In this document: in pieces, positions 35,788-44,331 of the stretch
Position numbering within the stretch: position 1 is the stretch's first letter
How the letters are laid out: each line of letters starts with the position of its first letter
From: Hyphomicrobiales bacterium
GTDB lineage: Bacteria > Pseudomonadota > Alphaproteobacteria > Rhizobiales > Beijerinckiaceae
NCBI GenBank assembly: GCA_016716745.1
Contig: JADJVD010000006.1
Span: 1-64,000 of the forward strand
Direction: 5' to 3'
Length of the DNA stretch: 64,000 nt
Notes under the pieces: model-generated
Seen by the model: only the letters and a program-made list of their open reading frames with translations
Database searches by the model: none
Told to the model about the DNA's origin: nothing
Program-made: the position numbers and the translations under genes

Positions 35788-35828
35788 GCGCACCCTCCCG
35801 GCCCAACCCATCTTCGTGGGGGGCTTCG

Positions 35829-35844
35829 TAGTGAATATTCACTA
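35829..35844. promoter_or_regulatory. Perfect 16-bp palindrome, candidate TetR operator
   Basis: TAGTGAATATTCACTA is a perfect inverted repeat 42 bp upstream of the LplT-Aas-like start and just downstream of a minus-strand TTGACT -35-like hexamer (35862-35867). It is AT-rich against a GC-rich background, has the size of a TetR dimer site, and a TetR gene is the second gene of the operon it precedes. Binding here would block the promoter. Confidence 0.8.
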
Positions 35845-35966
35845 ACATAAGCGGCGCTTGAGTCAAGCCCTTCGCTCTTTACCAAGTCTGGCGCGCGTGC
35901 TGCATTCCCCGCAACGCCGCAGGCCGCAGCAAGCGCGCCGCGCCGTCCATCACAAGGGAGAGCCTG

Positions 35967-36950
35967 ATGTTGTCTCGTCGTCTTTTTGCCGTGTGCGGCC
36001 TCGCGGTGGCCGGCGGCTTCTCCTTCGCCGCGCCCGCAGCGGCGGAGAAGTGGGACATGCCGCTCGCCTATCCGGCGAGCAACTACCATTCCGAGACGGC
36101 GGCCAAATTCGCCGAACTCGTGAAACAGAAGACGGGCGGCAAGATCGAGATCGTGACGCACCCGAACGGCTCGCTCTTCAAGGGCGACGAGATTTTCCGC
36201 GCGGTGCGCACCGGGCAGGCGCCCATCGGCGAGCGCCTGATGTCGGCCATCGGCAATGAGGGCCCGATCTTCGAGATCGATTCGGTGCCCTTCCTGGCGA
36301 CCTCGTTCGCCGCCTCGAAGAAGCTCCACAAGGCCGCGGCCGCCGAGACCGACAAGGTGATGGCCAGCAAGGGCGTCAAGCTCCTCTACGCCGTCGCCTG
36401 GCCGCCGCAGGGCCTCTACTCGAAGAAGCCGATCGCCTCCGGCGCCGACATGAAGGGCGTCAAGTTCCGCGCCTACAGCCCGGCGACCGCCAAGATCGCC
36501 GAGATGCTCGGCGCCGTCGCCACCAAGATCGAGGCGGCGGAGGTGACGCAGGCCTTCTCCACCGGCGTCGTCGAGAGCATGATTTCCTCGGGCTCCACCG
36601 GCTACGACGCCAAGCTCTGGGAGAGCACCAAATACTGGTACGACGTGCAAGCCTGGCTGCCGAAGAACATGGTCTTCATCAATCTCGATGTCTGGAACAA
36701 GCTCGACGAGCCGACGAAGAAGGCCGTGACCGAGGCGGCCGCCGAGGCCGAGGCCATCGGCTGGGCGAAGGCGGAAGAACTCTCCGGCTATTACAAGAAG
36801 GAGCTCGCCGCCAAGGGCATGTCGATCGAGGCGCCGACGGCGCAGCTCAAGGCCGACTTCGAGAAGGTCGGCGCGCAGATGGTGCAGGAGTGGAGCGCCA
36901 AGGCGGGCGACGGCGGCAAGGCCGCCATCGAGGCCTTCAAGAAGATGTAA
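35967..36950 (+). CDS. dctP: TRAP transporter solute-binding protein (DctP family)
   Basis: The 327-residue protein has a signal peptide (1-26, cut after AAPAAA) and a DctP/TAXI-type periplasmic fold. EKWDMPLAYPASNYHSETAAKFAEL opens the mature protein, and KGVKFRAYSPATAKIAEMLGA contains the conserved arginine (R in KFRAY) that binds the carboxylate of the ligand. The substrate is an organic acid that I cannot name. It is first in dctP-dctQ-dctM, separated from dctQ by a GC hairpin. Confidence 0.93.
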   Translation: MLSRRLFAVCGLAVAGGFSFAAPAAAEKWDMPLAYPASNYHSETAAKFAELVKQKTGGKIEIVTHPNGSLFKGDEIFRAVRTGQAPIGERLMSAIGNEGPIFEIDSVPFLATSFAASKKLHKAAAAETDKVMASKGVKLLYAVAWPPQGLYSKKPIASGADMKGVKFRAYSPATAKIAEMLGAVATKIEAAEVTQAFSTGVVESMISSGSTGYDAKLWESTKYWYDVQAWLPKNMVFINLDVWNKLDEPTKKAVTEAAAEAEAIGWAKAEELSGYYKKELAAKGMSIEAPTAQLKADFEKVGAQMVQEWSAKAGDGGKAAIEAFKKM

Positions 36951-36970
36951 GGACGCCGAAAGCGTCGCGC

Positions 36971-36998
36971 GCCGCGCGGTCGGAAACGGCCGCGCGGC
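36971..36998 (+). other. Stem-loop between dctP and dctQ
   Basis: The arms GCCGCGCGG and CCGCGCGGC (9 bp, perfect) surround a 10-base loop. There is no T-run after it, so it is more likely an mRNA-stabilising or partial-termination hairpin that lets the binding protein be made in excess over the membrane subunits. Confidence 0.7.
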
Positions 36999-37057
36999 AT
37001 GATTGTTGATTGGGCCTTGCGGGCGCGCTGCGTCGCCTCCGGGGGCAGGGGGCCCGC

Positions 37058-37567
37058 ATGAAATCCAATATGCTGGATCGCTTCTACGACGCCTGCGGCG
37101 CGCTCGCCGGCGTGGCGCTGGCCTCGATCGCGGTCATCATCCTGTTGCAGACCTCCGCGCGCTGGCTCGGCGTCAGCGCGCAGGGCCTGTCGGAATGGGC
37201 CGGCTACATGATGGCCGCCTCGTCCTTTCTCGCCTTCGCGCACACGCTGCGTCGCGGAGGCCACATCCGCGTCATGCTGATCCTGCAACGGCTGCGCGGC
37301 TCGGCGCGGCGCACGGCCGAAATCCTCGCCCACGCGGTCGGCGTCTTCCTCACCGGCTTCCTCGCCGTCTATGCGGTGAAGTTCGTTTACGTCTCGTGGA
37401 AGTTCGGGGAAATCTCGGAAGGTTCAGACGCGATGCCGCTGTGGATCCCGCGCCTTGCGATGGCGCTCGGCTCTATCGCGCTGTTCGTGGCGATGACGCA
37501 TTCATTCGTCGAGATTCTGCGCGGCGCGGAGATCGTCGATCACGACGACGCCGCCCGGACGGAGTGA
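37058..37567 (+). CDS. dctQ: TRAP transporter small permease (DctQ family)
   Basis: The 169-residue protein has four predicted helices and the usual DctQ features RWLGVSAQGLSEWAGYMMAASSFLAFAHTLRRGGHIRV, where the E-W-A pair and RGGHIRV loop are conserved. It joins with DctM to form the sodium-driven transport unit. The ATG at 37058 follows a GGGGGCAGGGGG stretch. It ends 5 bp before dctM. Confidence 0.92.
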   Translation: MKSNMLDRFYDACGALAGVALASIAVIILLQTSARWLGVSAQGLSEWAGYMMAASSFLAFAHTLRRGGHIRVMLILQRLRGSARRTAEILAHAVGVFLTGFLAVYAVKFVYVSWKFGEISEGSDAMPLWIPRLAMALGSIALFVAMTHSFVEILRGAEIVDHDDAARTE

Positions 37568-37572
37568 CGGGC

Positions 37573-38868
37573 ATGGATCAGCTGCAAATGGCGATCCTGC
37601 TGATCGTCTTCCTCTTCCTCATCCTCAGCGCCGGCGTCTGGATCGGCCTCGCGCTGCTTGGCGTCGCGGCGATGGGCATGGCGCTCTTCACCACGCGCCC
37701 CATCGGCGACGCGATGGTGACGACGATCTGGACCGCCTCCTCGAGCTGGACTTTGACGGCGCTGCCGCTGTTCATCTGGATGGGCGAGATCCTGTTCCAC
37801 TCGCGCTTGAGCGAGGACATGTTCCGCGGCCTCGCGCCGTGGATGCGGCGCATTCCCGGCGGGCTCATCCACACCAACATCATCGGCTGCACGATCTTCG
37901 CGGCGATCTCGGGGTCCTCGGCCGCCACCGCCGCGACCATCGGCAAGATGACGCTGCCGGAATTGAAGAAGCGCGGCTATCCCGACGACATGGTCATCGG
38001 CTCGCTTTCGGGCGCGGGCACGCTCGGCCTGCTCATTCCGCCCTCGCTGATCATGATCGTCTACGGCGTGGTGGTGAACGAGTCGATCGCCAAGCTGTTC
38101 ATCGCCGGCGTCATACCCGGCCTCATGCTCGCCGGCTCGATGATGCTGGCGGTGATGATCTGGGCGACGGTCCGCGCGAAGGACATTCCGCCACCCGATC
38201 CGCCGATGTCCTTCGGCGCGAAACTCTATGAGTCGCGCCGGCTCATTCCGGTCGTGTTGCTGATCGCGCTCGTGCTCGGCTCGATCTACACCGGCCTCAC
38301 CACGGCGACCGAGGCGGCGGTGATGGGCGTCGTCGGCGCGCTTCTTCTCGCCATATTGCAAGGCTCGTTCGGCTGGTCGGTGTTCGCCGACTCGCTGATG
38401 AGCGCGACGCGCACCTCCGCGCTGATTGCGTTCATCCTCGCCGGCGCCACCTTCCTCACCCTGTCGATGGGCTTCACCGGCCTGCCGCGCGCTCTGGCGC
38501 AATGGATCGCGACGCTCGGGCTGACCAAATATCAGCTCATCCTCGCGCTCACCGTCTTCTACATCATCCTCGGCTGTTTCCTCGACGGCATCTCGATGGT
38601 GGTGCTGACGATGGCGGTGGTCGAGCCGATGGTGCGCGCCGTCGGCGTCGACATGCTGTGGTTCGGCATCTTCATGACCATCGTCGTGGAGGCCGCGCAG
38701 ATCACCCCGCCCGTCGGCTTCAACCTGTTCGTGCTGCAAGGCATGACCGGCAAGAACGTGTTCACGATCGGCCGCTATTCGTTGCCCTTCCTGTTCTGCA
38801 TGGTGCTGGTCGTCGTCTCGATCACGGTGTGGCCGGAGATCGTGCTCTGGCTGCCGAGCAAGCTCTGA
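37573..38868 (+). CDS. dctM: TRAP transporter large permease (DctM family)
   Basis: The 431-residue protein has about twelve helices and clear DctM landmarks: IFAAISGSSAATAATIGKMTLPELKKRGYP, GTLGLLIPPSLIMIVYGVVVNESIAKLFIAGVIPG and ITPPVGFNLFVLQGMTG. It is the ion-coupled translocation subunit that receives substrate from DctP. It is the last gene of the operon; a kinase gene points towards it from the other strand. Confidence 0.95.
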   Translation: MDQLQMAILLIVFLFLILSAGVWIGLALLGVAAMGMALFTTRPIGDAMVTTIWTASSSWTLTALPLFIWMGEILFHSRLSEDMFRGLAPWMRRIPGGLIHTNIIGCTIFAAISGSSAATAATIGKMTLPELKKRGYPDDMVIGSLSGAGTLGLLIPPSLIMIVYGVVVNESIAKLFIAGVIPGLMLAGSMMLAVMIWATVRAKDIPPPDPPMSFGAKLYESRRLIPVVLLIALVLGSIYTGLTTATEAAVMGVVGALLLAILQGSFGWSVFADSLMSATRTSALIAFILAGATFLTLSMGFTGLPRALAQWIATLGLTKYQLILALTVFYIILGCFLDGISMVVLTMAVVEPMVRAVGVDMLWFGIFMTIVVEAAQITPPVGFNLFVLQGMTGKNVFTIGRYSLPFLFCMVLVVVSITVWPEIVLWLPSKL

Positions 38869-38874
38869 CGCGGC

Positions 38875-39771
38875 TCAGCCGAGCAGAGCCTCGACCTCGG
38901 CGCGCGTCGGCGCGCCGGCGCGGCCGCCAAAGCGCGTCACCTTGATCGCCGCCGCCGCGCTCGCAAAGAGCGCGGCTTGCGCCAGCGTTCGCCCTTCGGC
39001 CAGCGCCACGGCGAGCGCGCCGTGAAACACGTCGCCGGCGCCGAGCGTGTCGACCGCGCGCACGGCGAAGGCCGGGCAATGCGCAAGGCGCCCGCCCTCG
39101 AGCCAGAACGCGCCGTTGGCGCCGTCCGTCGCCATCACCTCCGCCGAGCACATCGCCGCCGCGCGCCGCAGCCCCGCCTCGATGGCCGCCTCCCCGGTAG
39201 TCCGCGCAAGGCCGCCGGCCGAAAAGGCGACGAGCGTCGCCGCATCGAGCAATGCGGGCGGGCAGCCGGGCAAATCGCCGTCGAGAATGGCGGGCAGGCC
39301 GCGCGCCTTCGCCTTCATCAGCATCGCGGCCGATCCTTCGGGCCAGCGAACGTCGCCGAGCACGGCGCCTACGCCGTCCGGAATCTCCGGAAGCCAGTCC
39401 GTCGCCACCGGCAGCGCCGGATCGACATAGTTCACGATAATGCGCTCGCCCGCATCGTCCACCAGCACGGCCGAGACCGGCGAGACGCAGCCCGCGAAGC
39501 GGCGCGAGAGGGCGGCGTCGACGCCATAGCCTGCAAACTCGGCGAGCATCGCATCGCCGATGGCGTCGTCGCCGAGGCGCGTGACGAGTTGCGCCGTCGC
39601 GCCAAGCCGCGCCGCGGCGACGGCGGCGGTGGCCGCATTGCCGCCGCCGACCGAGCGGAAGCTCCTGGCGCGATATTTGGTCGGCGCGTCGGGCATCCGG
39701 TCGAGCGCGAACACGAAATCATGCGCCGCGAAGCCGACGCACAGGACGCTTGCGGCCGCCGCCTTCACCAC
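38875..39771 (-). CDS. PfkB-family sugar kinase
   Basis: The 298-residue product has both PfkB signatures: the N-terminal GGGNAATAAVAAARLGA and the C-terminal VDTLGAGDVFHGALAVAL with the catalytic Asp. The overall pattern (VLCVGFAAHDFVFALDRMP start) is like enzymes often annotated as sulfofructose kinase or ribokinase-like, but the substrate is not determined by this. Translation starts at a GTG (39771) that overlaps the stop of the glyoxalase gene ahead of it, so the two are coupled. Confidence 0.88.
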   Translation of the reverse strand: MVKAAAASVLCVGFAAHDFVFALDRMPDAPTKYRARSFRSVGGGNAATAAVAAARLGATAQLVTRLGDDAIGDAMLAEFAGYGVDAALSRRFAGCVSPVSAVLVDDAGERIIVNYVDPALPVATDWLPEIPDGVGAVLGDVRWPEGSAAMLMKAKARGLPAILDGDLPGCPPALLDAATLVAFSAGGLARTTGEAAIEAGLRRAAAMCSAEVMATDGANGAFWLEGGRLAHCPAFAVRAVDTLGAGDVFHGALAVALAEGRTLAQAALFASAAAAIKVTRFGGRAGAPTRAEVEALLG

Positions 39772-40205
39772 GCGCCGGTGTTCGCCATGCTGACCCACGG
39801 CTCGGCCGGCGGCTTCGGCTCGCCCTTCTGCAACAGCTCGATCGAGATGTTGTCCGGCGAGCGGACGAAGGCCATGTTGCCGTCGCGCGGCGGTCGGTTG
39901 ATCGCGACGCCCGCCTTCATCAACCTGTCGCACAGCGCGTAGATGTCGTCGACGCGATAGGCGAGATGGCCGAAGCTGCGCCCGCCCGTATAGACCTCCG
40001 GGTCCCAGTTGTAGGTGAGTTCGAGCAGCGGCGCGTTTCCGGCGCGGGCGCGCTCCACATCGCCCGGCGCTGCGAGAAAGACGAGCGTGAAACGCCCCTG
40101 CGGGCTCTCGCGACGGCGCACCTCGACGAGGCCGAGCTTGTTGCAGTAGAAGTCCAGCGACTGATCGAGATCGGTGACGCGCACCATCGTGTGAAGATAT
40201 TCCAT
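39765..40205 (-). CDS. gloA: Lactoylglutathione lyase (glyoxalase I, VOC family)
   Basis: GloA converts the hemithioacetal of methylglyoxal and glutathione to lactoylglutathione. The 146-residue protein has the four metal ligands of the E. coli enzyme in matching positions: H5 (MEYLHTMVRV), E62 (LLELTYNW), H80 (SFGHLAYRV) and E123 (SIELLQKG). It is the first gene of a two-gene operon with the PfkB kinase, which makes sense if the sugar pathway yields triose phosphates and methylglyoxal. Confidence 0.95.
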   Translation of the reverse strand: MEYLHTMVRVTDLDQSLDFYCNKLGLVEVRRRESPQGRFTLVFLAAPGDVERARAGNAPLLELTYNWDPEVYTGGRSFGHLAYRVDDIYALCDRLMKAGVAINRPPRDGNMAFVRSPDNISIELLQKGEPKPPAEPWVSMANTGAW

Positions 40206-40276
40206 CCCGTCCTCCCGGCGCGGTCCGTCGCGCGTTCGCCTCCGATATAGCGCGAGGCAGGGGGCCGACCAACCGC

Positions 40277-41680
40277 ATGAAGGCCGGGGCAGCCATGAAC
40301 GACCACGCCGCCGCGAAACAGAAAGCGGCGCTCGCCTCGATCTTCGCCAGCGCGGCGCTGACCGTCGGCAAGCTCGTCGCAGGGCTGCTGTCCGGCTCGC
40401 TCGCCCTGATTTCGGAGGCGATCCACGGCCTGCTCGACACGGGCGCGACGATCCTCACCTATTTCGCCGTCAGGGCGGCCGACAAGCCGGCCGACGACGA
40501 GCATCACTATGGTCACGGCAAGATCGAGGCGGTGGCCGCGCTGGCCGAGACGGGGCTGCTGATGGCGCTCGCCGTCGCCGTCGTCATCGAGGCGGCGCGG
40601 CGCCTCTTCGGGCAACCTCCCGAGATCGAGGCGACATGGCTCGCCTTCGCCGTGCTGATCGTCTCCATCGTCGTCGATCTCGTGCGCTATCGCTCGCTCC
40701 AGCGCATCGCGAAGGAGACCAAGAGCGACGCTCTCGCCGCCGACGCACTGCATTTTTCGAGCGATCTCGTCGCCTCCGTGCTGGTGCTGCTCGGCCTGAT
40801 CGCGGCGCATTTCGGCTTCGCGCGGGGCGACGCCGTCGCCGCCATCGGCGTCGCGCTGTTCATCGGCGTCGCCGGCTGGCGCCTCGGCAAGCGGACGGTC
40901 GAGACGCTGACGGACACGGCGCCGGCCGGACTCGCCGAGAAGCTGCGCGCGGCCGTCGCTGCGACGCCGGGCGTCATCGACGTGGAGGCGGTGCGCCTGC
41001 GCCCGGCCGGCGCGCAGGTGATCGGCGACGTCGCCGTCGCCGTGCCGCGCACAATGACGCTCGAGCGCGTCGCGCGCGTGAAGGAGGCGGTTGTCGCCGC
41101 CATCGCGCGGGAGGCGCCGGAGGCCTCGCTCACGGTCGTGACGACGCCGCGCGCGCTCGACGAGGAGACGGTGGTCGAGCGCGTGCTGCACGCCGCGAGC
41201 CGCCGTCGCCTGCCGATCCATCACGTCACCGTGCAGCAGATCGACGGGCGAATTTCGATCAGCCTCGATCTCGAGCTCGACGGCCGCATGAGTCTCGGCG
41301 AGGCGCACGAGGTCGCCTCCGCGTTGGAGGCGGCGATCCGCGATGAGGTGGGGCAGGAGGCAGAGGTCGACACGCATATCGAGCCGCTCGAGGTGAACGA
41401 ACTCGCCGGCCGCGACGCGCCGGCCGAGCGCGCCGCCCCCATAGCCGCCGCGCTCGCCGAGCGGGCCCGCTCCGGCCCGCTCCACGACGTTCACAGCGTG
41501 CGCGTGCGCGAGACCGACGGCGGTCTCGTCGTCAACTATCATTGCCGCGCCGCGCCCGAGTTGAGCGTCGCCGACGTGCACGCGGCGGTCGACGCGCTCG
41601 ACCGGAAGTTGCGCGCCGATTTTGCCGACGTGATCCGCGTCGTCGGCCACGCCGAGCCGCCGAAGGCGGGCGCGGCATGA
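40277..41680 (+). CDS. Cation diffusion facilitator transporter with extended C-terminal domain
   Basis: A six-helix CDF metal/proton antiporter. The transport-site motif is H50-xxx-D54 in ISEAIHGLLDTG and H159-xxx-D163 in ADALHFSSDLVAS; the HxxxD pair in helix 2 is typical of zinc-selective members. A histidine-rich HHYGHGK loop follows helix 2. At 467 residues it is much longer than usual: the cytoplasmic part appears to carry two or three ferredoxin-like modules instead of one (around 215-290, 300-385 and 400-467). The ATG at 40295 is an alternative start. The stop overlaps the next gene. Confidence 0.92.
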   Translation: MKAGAAMNDHAAAKQKAALASIFASAALTVGKLVAGLLSGSLALISEAIHGLLDTGATILTYFAVRAADKPADDEHHYGHGKIEAVAALAETGLLMALAVAVVIEAARRLFGQPPEIEATWLAFAVLIVSIVVDLVRYRSLQRIAKETKSDALAADALHFSSDLVASVLVLLGLIAAHFGFARGDAVAAIGVALFIGVAGWRLGKRTVETLTDTAPAGLAEKLRAAVAATPGVIDVEAVRLRPAGAQVIGDVAVAVPRTMTLERVARVKEAVVAAIAREAPEASLTVVTTPRALDEETVVERVLHAASRRRLPIHHVTVQQIDGRISISLDLELDGRMSLGEAHEVASALEAAIRDEVGQEAEVDTHIEPLEVNELAGRDAPAERAAPIAAALAERARSGPLHDVHSVRVRETDGGLVVNYHCRAAPELSVADVHAAVDALDRKLRADFADVIRVVGHAEPPKAGAA

Positions 41681-42366
41681 GCGAGGCGCGGCCGGTCATC
41701 GGACTCTTGATGCTGGAGACGCGCTTTCCGCGCATCCCCGGCGACATCGGCCATCCCGAAACCTTCGCGGCGCGCGTCATCCCGCGCGTCGTCGAGGGCG
41801 CCGACGTGGCGACGATCATCCGCGCGCGCGGCGGGGCGACGCTCGGCGCCTTCTGCGCGGCGGCGCGCGCGCTCGTCGCCGAGGGGGCGCAAGGCGTGAT
41901 CACGAGTTGCGGCTTCCTCTCGCTGTTCCAGCGCGACATCGCGGCGGCCTGCGGCGCGCCGGTCGCCGCCTCCTCGCTGATGCAGGCACCCCTCGTCGAG
42001 CGCACGTTGCCGGCCGGCAAGCGCGTCGGGATCGTCACCATCGACGCCACGGCTCTGTCCGCCGATCACCTCGCCGCCGCCGGCGCGGCGACGGACGCGC
42101 CGGTCGAAGGGGTGGAGCGCGGCCGCGAATTGCATCGCGTCGTCATGAACGACGAGACGTCGCTCGACGCCGAACGGGCCTGCGCAGACGTGGTCGAGGC
42201 CGCGCTGCGGCTGGCGGCGCGCGGCGATGTCGGCGCCATCCTGCTGGAATGCACGAATATGGGCCCCTACGCGCGCGCCGTGGCGCAGGCGACCGGTCTT
42301 CCGGTCTACGATGTCGTGACCCTGGTCGACTGGTTTTCCGCCTCGCTCGCCCCGCGCCGTTTCTGA
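41677..42366 (+). CDS. Aspartate/glutamate racemase-like protein
   Basis: The 229-residue product has the two-cysteine layout of the Asp/Glu/hydantoin racemase superfamily: C78 in VITSCGFLSLFQ and C192 in ILLECTNMGPYA. The arylmalonate decarboxylase branch has only one Cys, so a racemase or isomerase is more likely. The start overlaps the CDF stop (ATGA). It precedes an amidase by 69 bp, which suggests processing of an amide or amino acid derivative. Confidence 0.85.
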   Translation: MSEARPVIGLLMLETRFPRIPGDIGHPETFAARVIPRVVEGADVATIIRARGGATLGAFCAAARALVAEGAQGVITSCGFLSLFQRDIAAACGAPVAASSLMQAPLVERTLPAGKRVGIVTIDATALSADHLAAAGAATDAPVEGVERGRELHRVVMNDETSLDAERACADVVEAALRLAARGDVGAILLECTNMGPYARAVAQATGLPVYDVVTLVDWFSASLAPRRF

Positions 42367-42435
42367 CGGCGCGGCTTTGACAAGCCCGCCGCCCGGCCTA
42401 TCGTGCGGCCGACTTCACGGCGGAGCTGATCCGGC

Positions 42436-43740
42436 ATGGCCCTCACCCCGGCGCGCGCGCGTCTCGACGCCTGCCTGACGCGCATCTCCAACCCCTCGGG
42501 CGAGGGGCAGCGCGCCTTCACGCGCCTTTATCCGGAAGAGGCGCGCATCGCCGCCGCAGCCGCCGACGCGCGCGCCAAGTTCGGCCGCACGCTTGGTCCC
42601 CTCGACGGGCGCATCGTCTCGATCAAGGATCTGTTCGACATCGCCGGCGAGCCGACGACCGGCGGCAGCGTCGTCTACGCGGACGCCGCGCCCGCCGTCG
42701 CCGACGCGCCCATCGTGCGCCGCCTGCGCGCGGCCGGCGCCGTCGTCGTCGGCAAGACGAACATGACCGAGTTCGCCTTCTCCGGCATCGGCATCAATCC
42801 GCACTTCGGCACGCCGCTCAACCCGCACGACCGCTCGCGCATTCCCGGCGGATCGAGCTCCGGCGCGGCCGTCTCGGTCGGCGACGGCTTCTGCGACATC
42901 GCCATCGGCACCGACACGGGCGGCAGCGTGCGCATTCCGGCCGCCTTCTGCGGCCTTGTCGGCTTCAAGCCGACGCAGGCGCGCGTGCCGCGCGAGGGCG
43001 CGATGGCGCTGTCGACGACGCTCGACTCGATCGGTCCGCTGGCGACCAGCGTCGCCGACGCCGCGCTCGCCGACGCCATCCTGGCGGGGATCGAGCCGCG
43101 CGCGCCGGTGCTGCGGCCATCCTCCGCGCTCTCCTTCGCGATGCCGCTCGGCCGCCTGTTCGAGAAGCTCGACGGCGCGGTGACCAACGCATTCCAGGCG
43201 GCGACGCGGAGGATTCTGGAGGCCGGCGCCCGCATCGTCGATCTCGACATCGAGCCGCTGCTGTCCCGCCTCGACGAAATCGGCGCGATGGGCTCGATCT
43301 CGGCGATCGAGGCGGCGGCGATCCACGCCGACGTGTTGCGCGAGCGCGCCGACGACATCGACAGGCGCGTCGTCGCCCGCATTCGCGGCGGCTCGAACGT
43401 GCCGGCGCCGCAATATGTGCGCATGTTGCAGATGCGCGCCGCCGCCGCCGCCGAGGCGCGCCGCGCGTTCGAGCCCTTCGACGCGCTCATCCTGCCGACC
43501 GTCGCCACCGTCGCGCCCACGCTCGCCCCGCTCGAGGCGAGCGACGCCGCCTTCTCGACCGCGAACATGCTGACGCTGCGCAACACGACGCAATTCAACA
43601 TGCTGGATTGTTGCGCCGTCAGCCTGCCCTTGCCGGGCGAGGGTCTGCCTGTCGGCCTGATGCTCGTCGGCGCGCATGGGTCGGACCAGCGCCTGCTCGA
43701 CGTGGCGGCGAGCGTCGAGGCGCTGCTCGCAGGCGCCTGA
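42436..43740 (+). CDS. Amidase (amidase-signature family)
   Basis: The 434-residue enzyme hydrolyses a carboxamide by the Ser-cisSer-Lys triad: K64 (VSIKDLFD), S141 in IPGGSSSGAA and nucleophile S164 in TDTGGSVRIPAA. It lacks the neighbours of a GatCAB system, so it is a catabolic amidase of unknown specificity rather than GatA. It is the last gene of the CDF-racemase-amidase run. Confidence 0.93.
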   Translation: MALTPARARLDACLTRISNPSGEGQRAFTRLYPEEARIAAAAADARAKFGRTLGPLDGRIVSIKDLFDIAGEPTTGGSVVYADAAPAVADAPIVRRLRAAGAVVVGKTNMTEFAFSGIGINPHFGTPLNPHDRSRIPGGSSSGAAVSVGDGFCDIAIGTDTGGSVRIPAAFCGLVGFKPTQARVPREGAMALSTTLDSIGPLATSVADAALADAILAGIEPRAPVLRPSSALSFAMPLGRLFEKLDGAVTNAFQAATRRILEAGARIVDLDIEPLLSRLDEIGAMGSISAIEAAAIHADVLRERADDIDRRVVARIRGGSNVPAPQYVRMLQMRAAAAAEARRAFEPFDALILPTVATVAPTLAPLEASDAAFSTANMLTLRNTTQFNMLDCCAVSLPLPGEGLPVGLMLVGAHGSDQRLLDVAASVEALLAGA

Positions 43741-43846
43741 GCGACCCGGCAGGTGCGCTTTCGCACCGGTTTGGCGGGCGCGGCGATGCTAGGTTCGGAT
43801 CAAGCGGCGCCGGGCTGCGCGCGCCGCCGCACGCGCGAGGCGATCC

Positions 43847-44329
43847 ATGTCTGTCGATATGTTCCTCAAGGTTGACGGCATCCTCGGCGAGTCGCGCGAC
43901 CATCAACACACCGAGGAAATGGAGATCGTCGAATACGGCTGGGGGATGACCTCGCCGCGCGACTCCTTTTCGGGCATGGCGAGCGGCGCGCCGCGCGTCG
44001 ACAATCTGACGGTGGTCAAGCGCGTCGACAAGGGCACGCCCAAATTCATCGAGGCGCTGGTTCGCAACAAGCGCCTGAAGGAGGCCGTCATCTCCTTCCG
44101 CAAGGCGGGACTTCAGGCCGAAGGCAAGCCGCAGATGGACTTTCTGGTGATCACCCTGACGGACGTCTTCATCGTCAACTGGCAGCCGGCCGGCGAGGAC
44201 AGCGAGGCGCTGCTCGAGAAGGTGACCTTCAATTTCCGCAAATTCTCGACGGCGTATTTCGGTCAGAAAAGGGACGGAACGCCCGAGGGCAAGATCGAGA
44301 CGACCTGGGACGCGTCCGCCCACCGCTGA
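43847..44329 (+). CDS. hcp: Hcp family type VI secretion tube protein (orphan)
   Basis: The 160-residue product has the Hcp1 pattern: MSVDMFLKVDGILGESRD, then EIVEYGWGM, FIEALVRNKRLKEAVISFRKAG, and VTFNFRKFSTAYF. Hcp hexamers stack into the inner tube of the type VI secretion system and act as chaperones or effectors. No other type VI gene (tssB, tssC, vgrG, clpV) is present in the window, so it is an orphan copy. It is a single gene with its own start region. Confidence 0.9.
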   Translation: MSVDMFLKVDGILGESRDHQHTEEMEIVEYGWGMTSPRDSFSGMASGAPRVDNLTVVKRVDKGTPKFIEALVRNKRLKEAVISFRKAGLQAEGKPQMDFLVITLTDVFIVNWQPAGEDSEALLEKVTFNFRKFSTAYFGQKRDGTPEGKIETTWDASAHR

Positions 44330-44331
44330 GG

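Noticed and set aside
32257..35850. A 1197-codon open frame on the plus strand opposite the LplT-Aas-like gene
   Set aside because: It is very rich in Arg, His, Gln and Glu with no known domain, and mirrors the codon pattern of the real minus-strand gene. Long antisense frames are common in GC-rich DNA.
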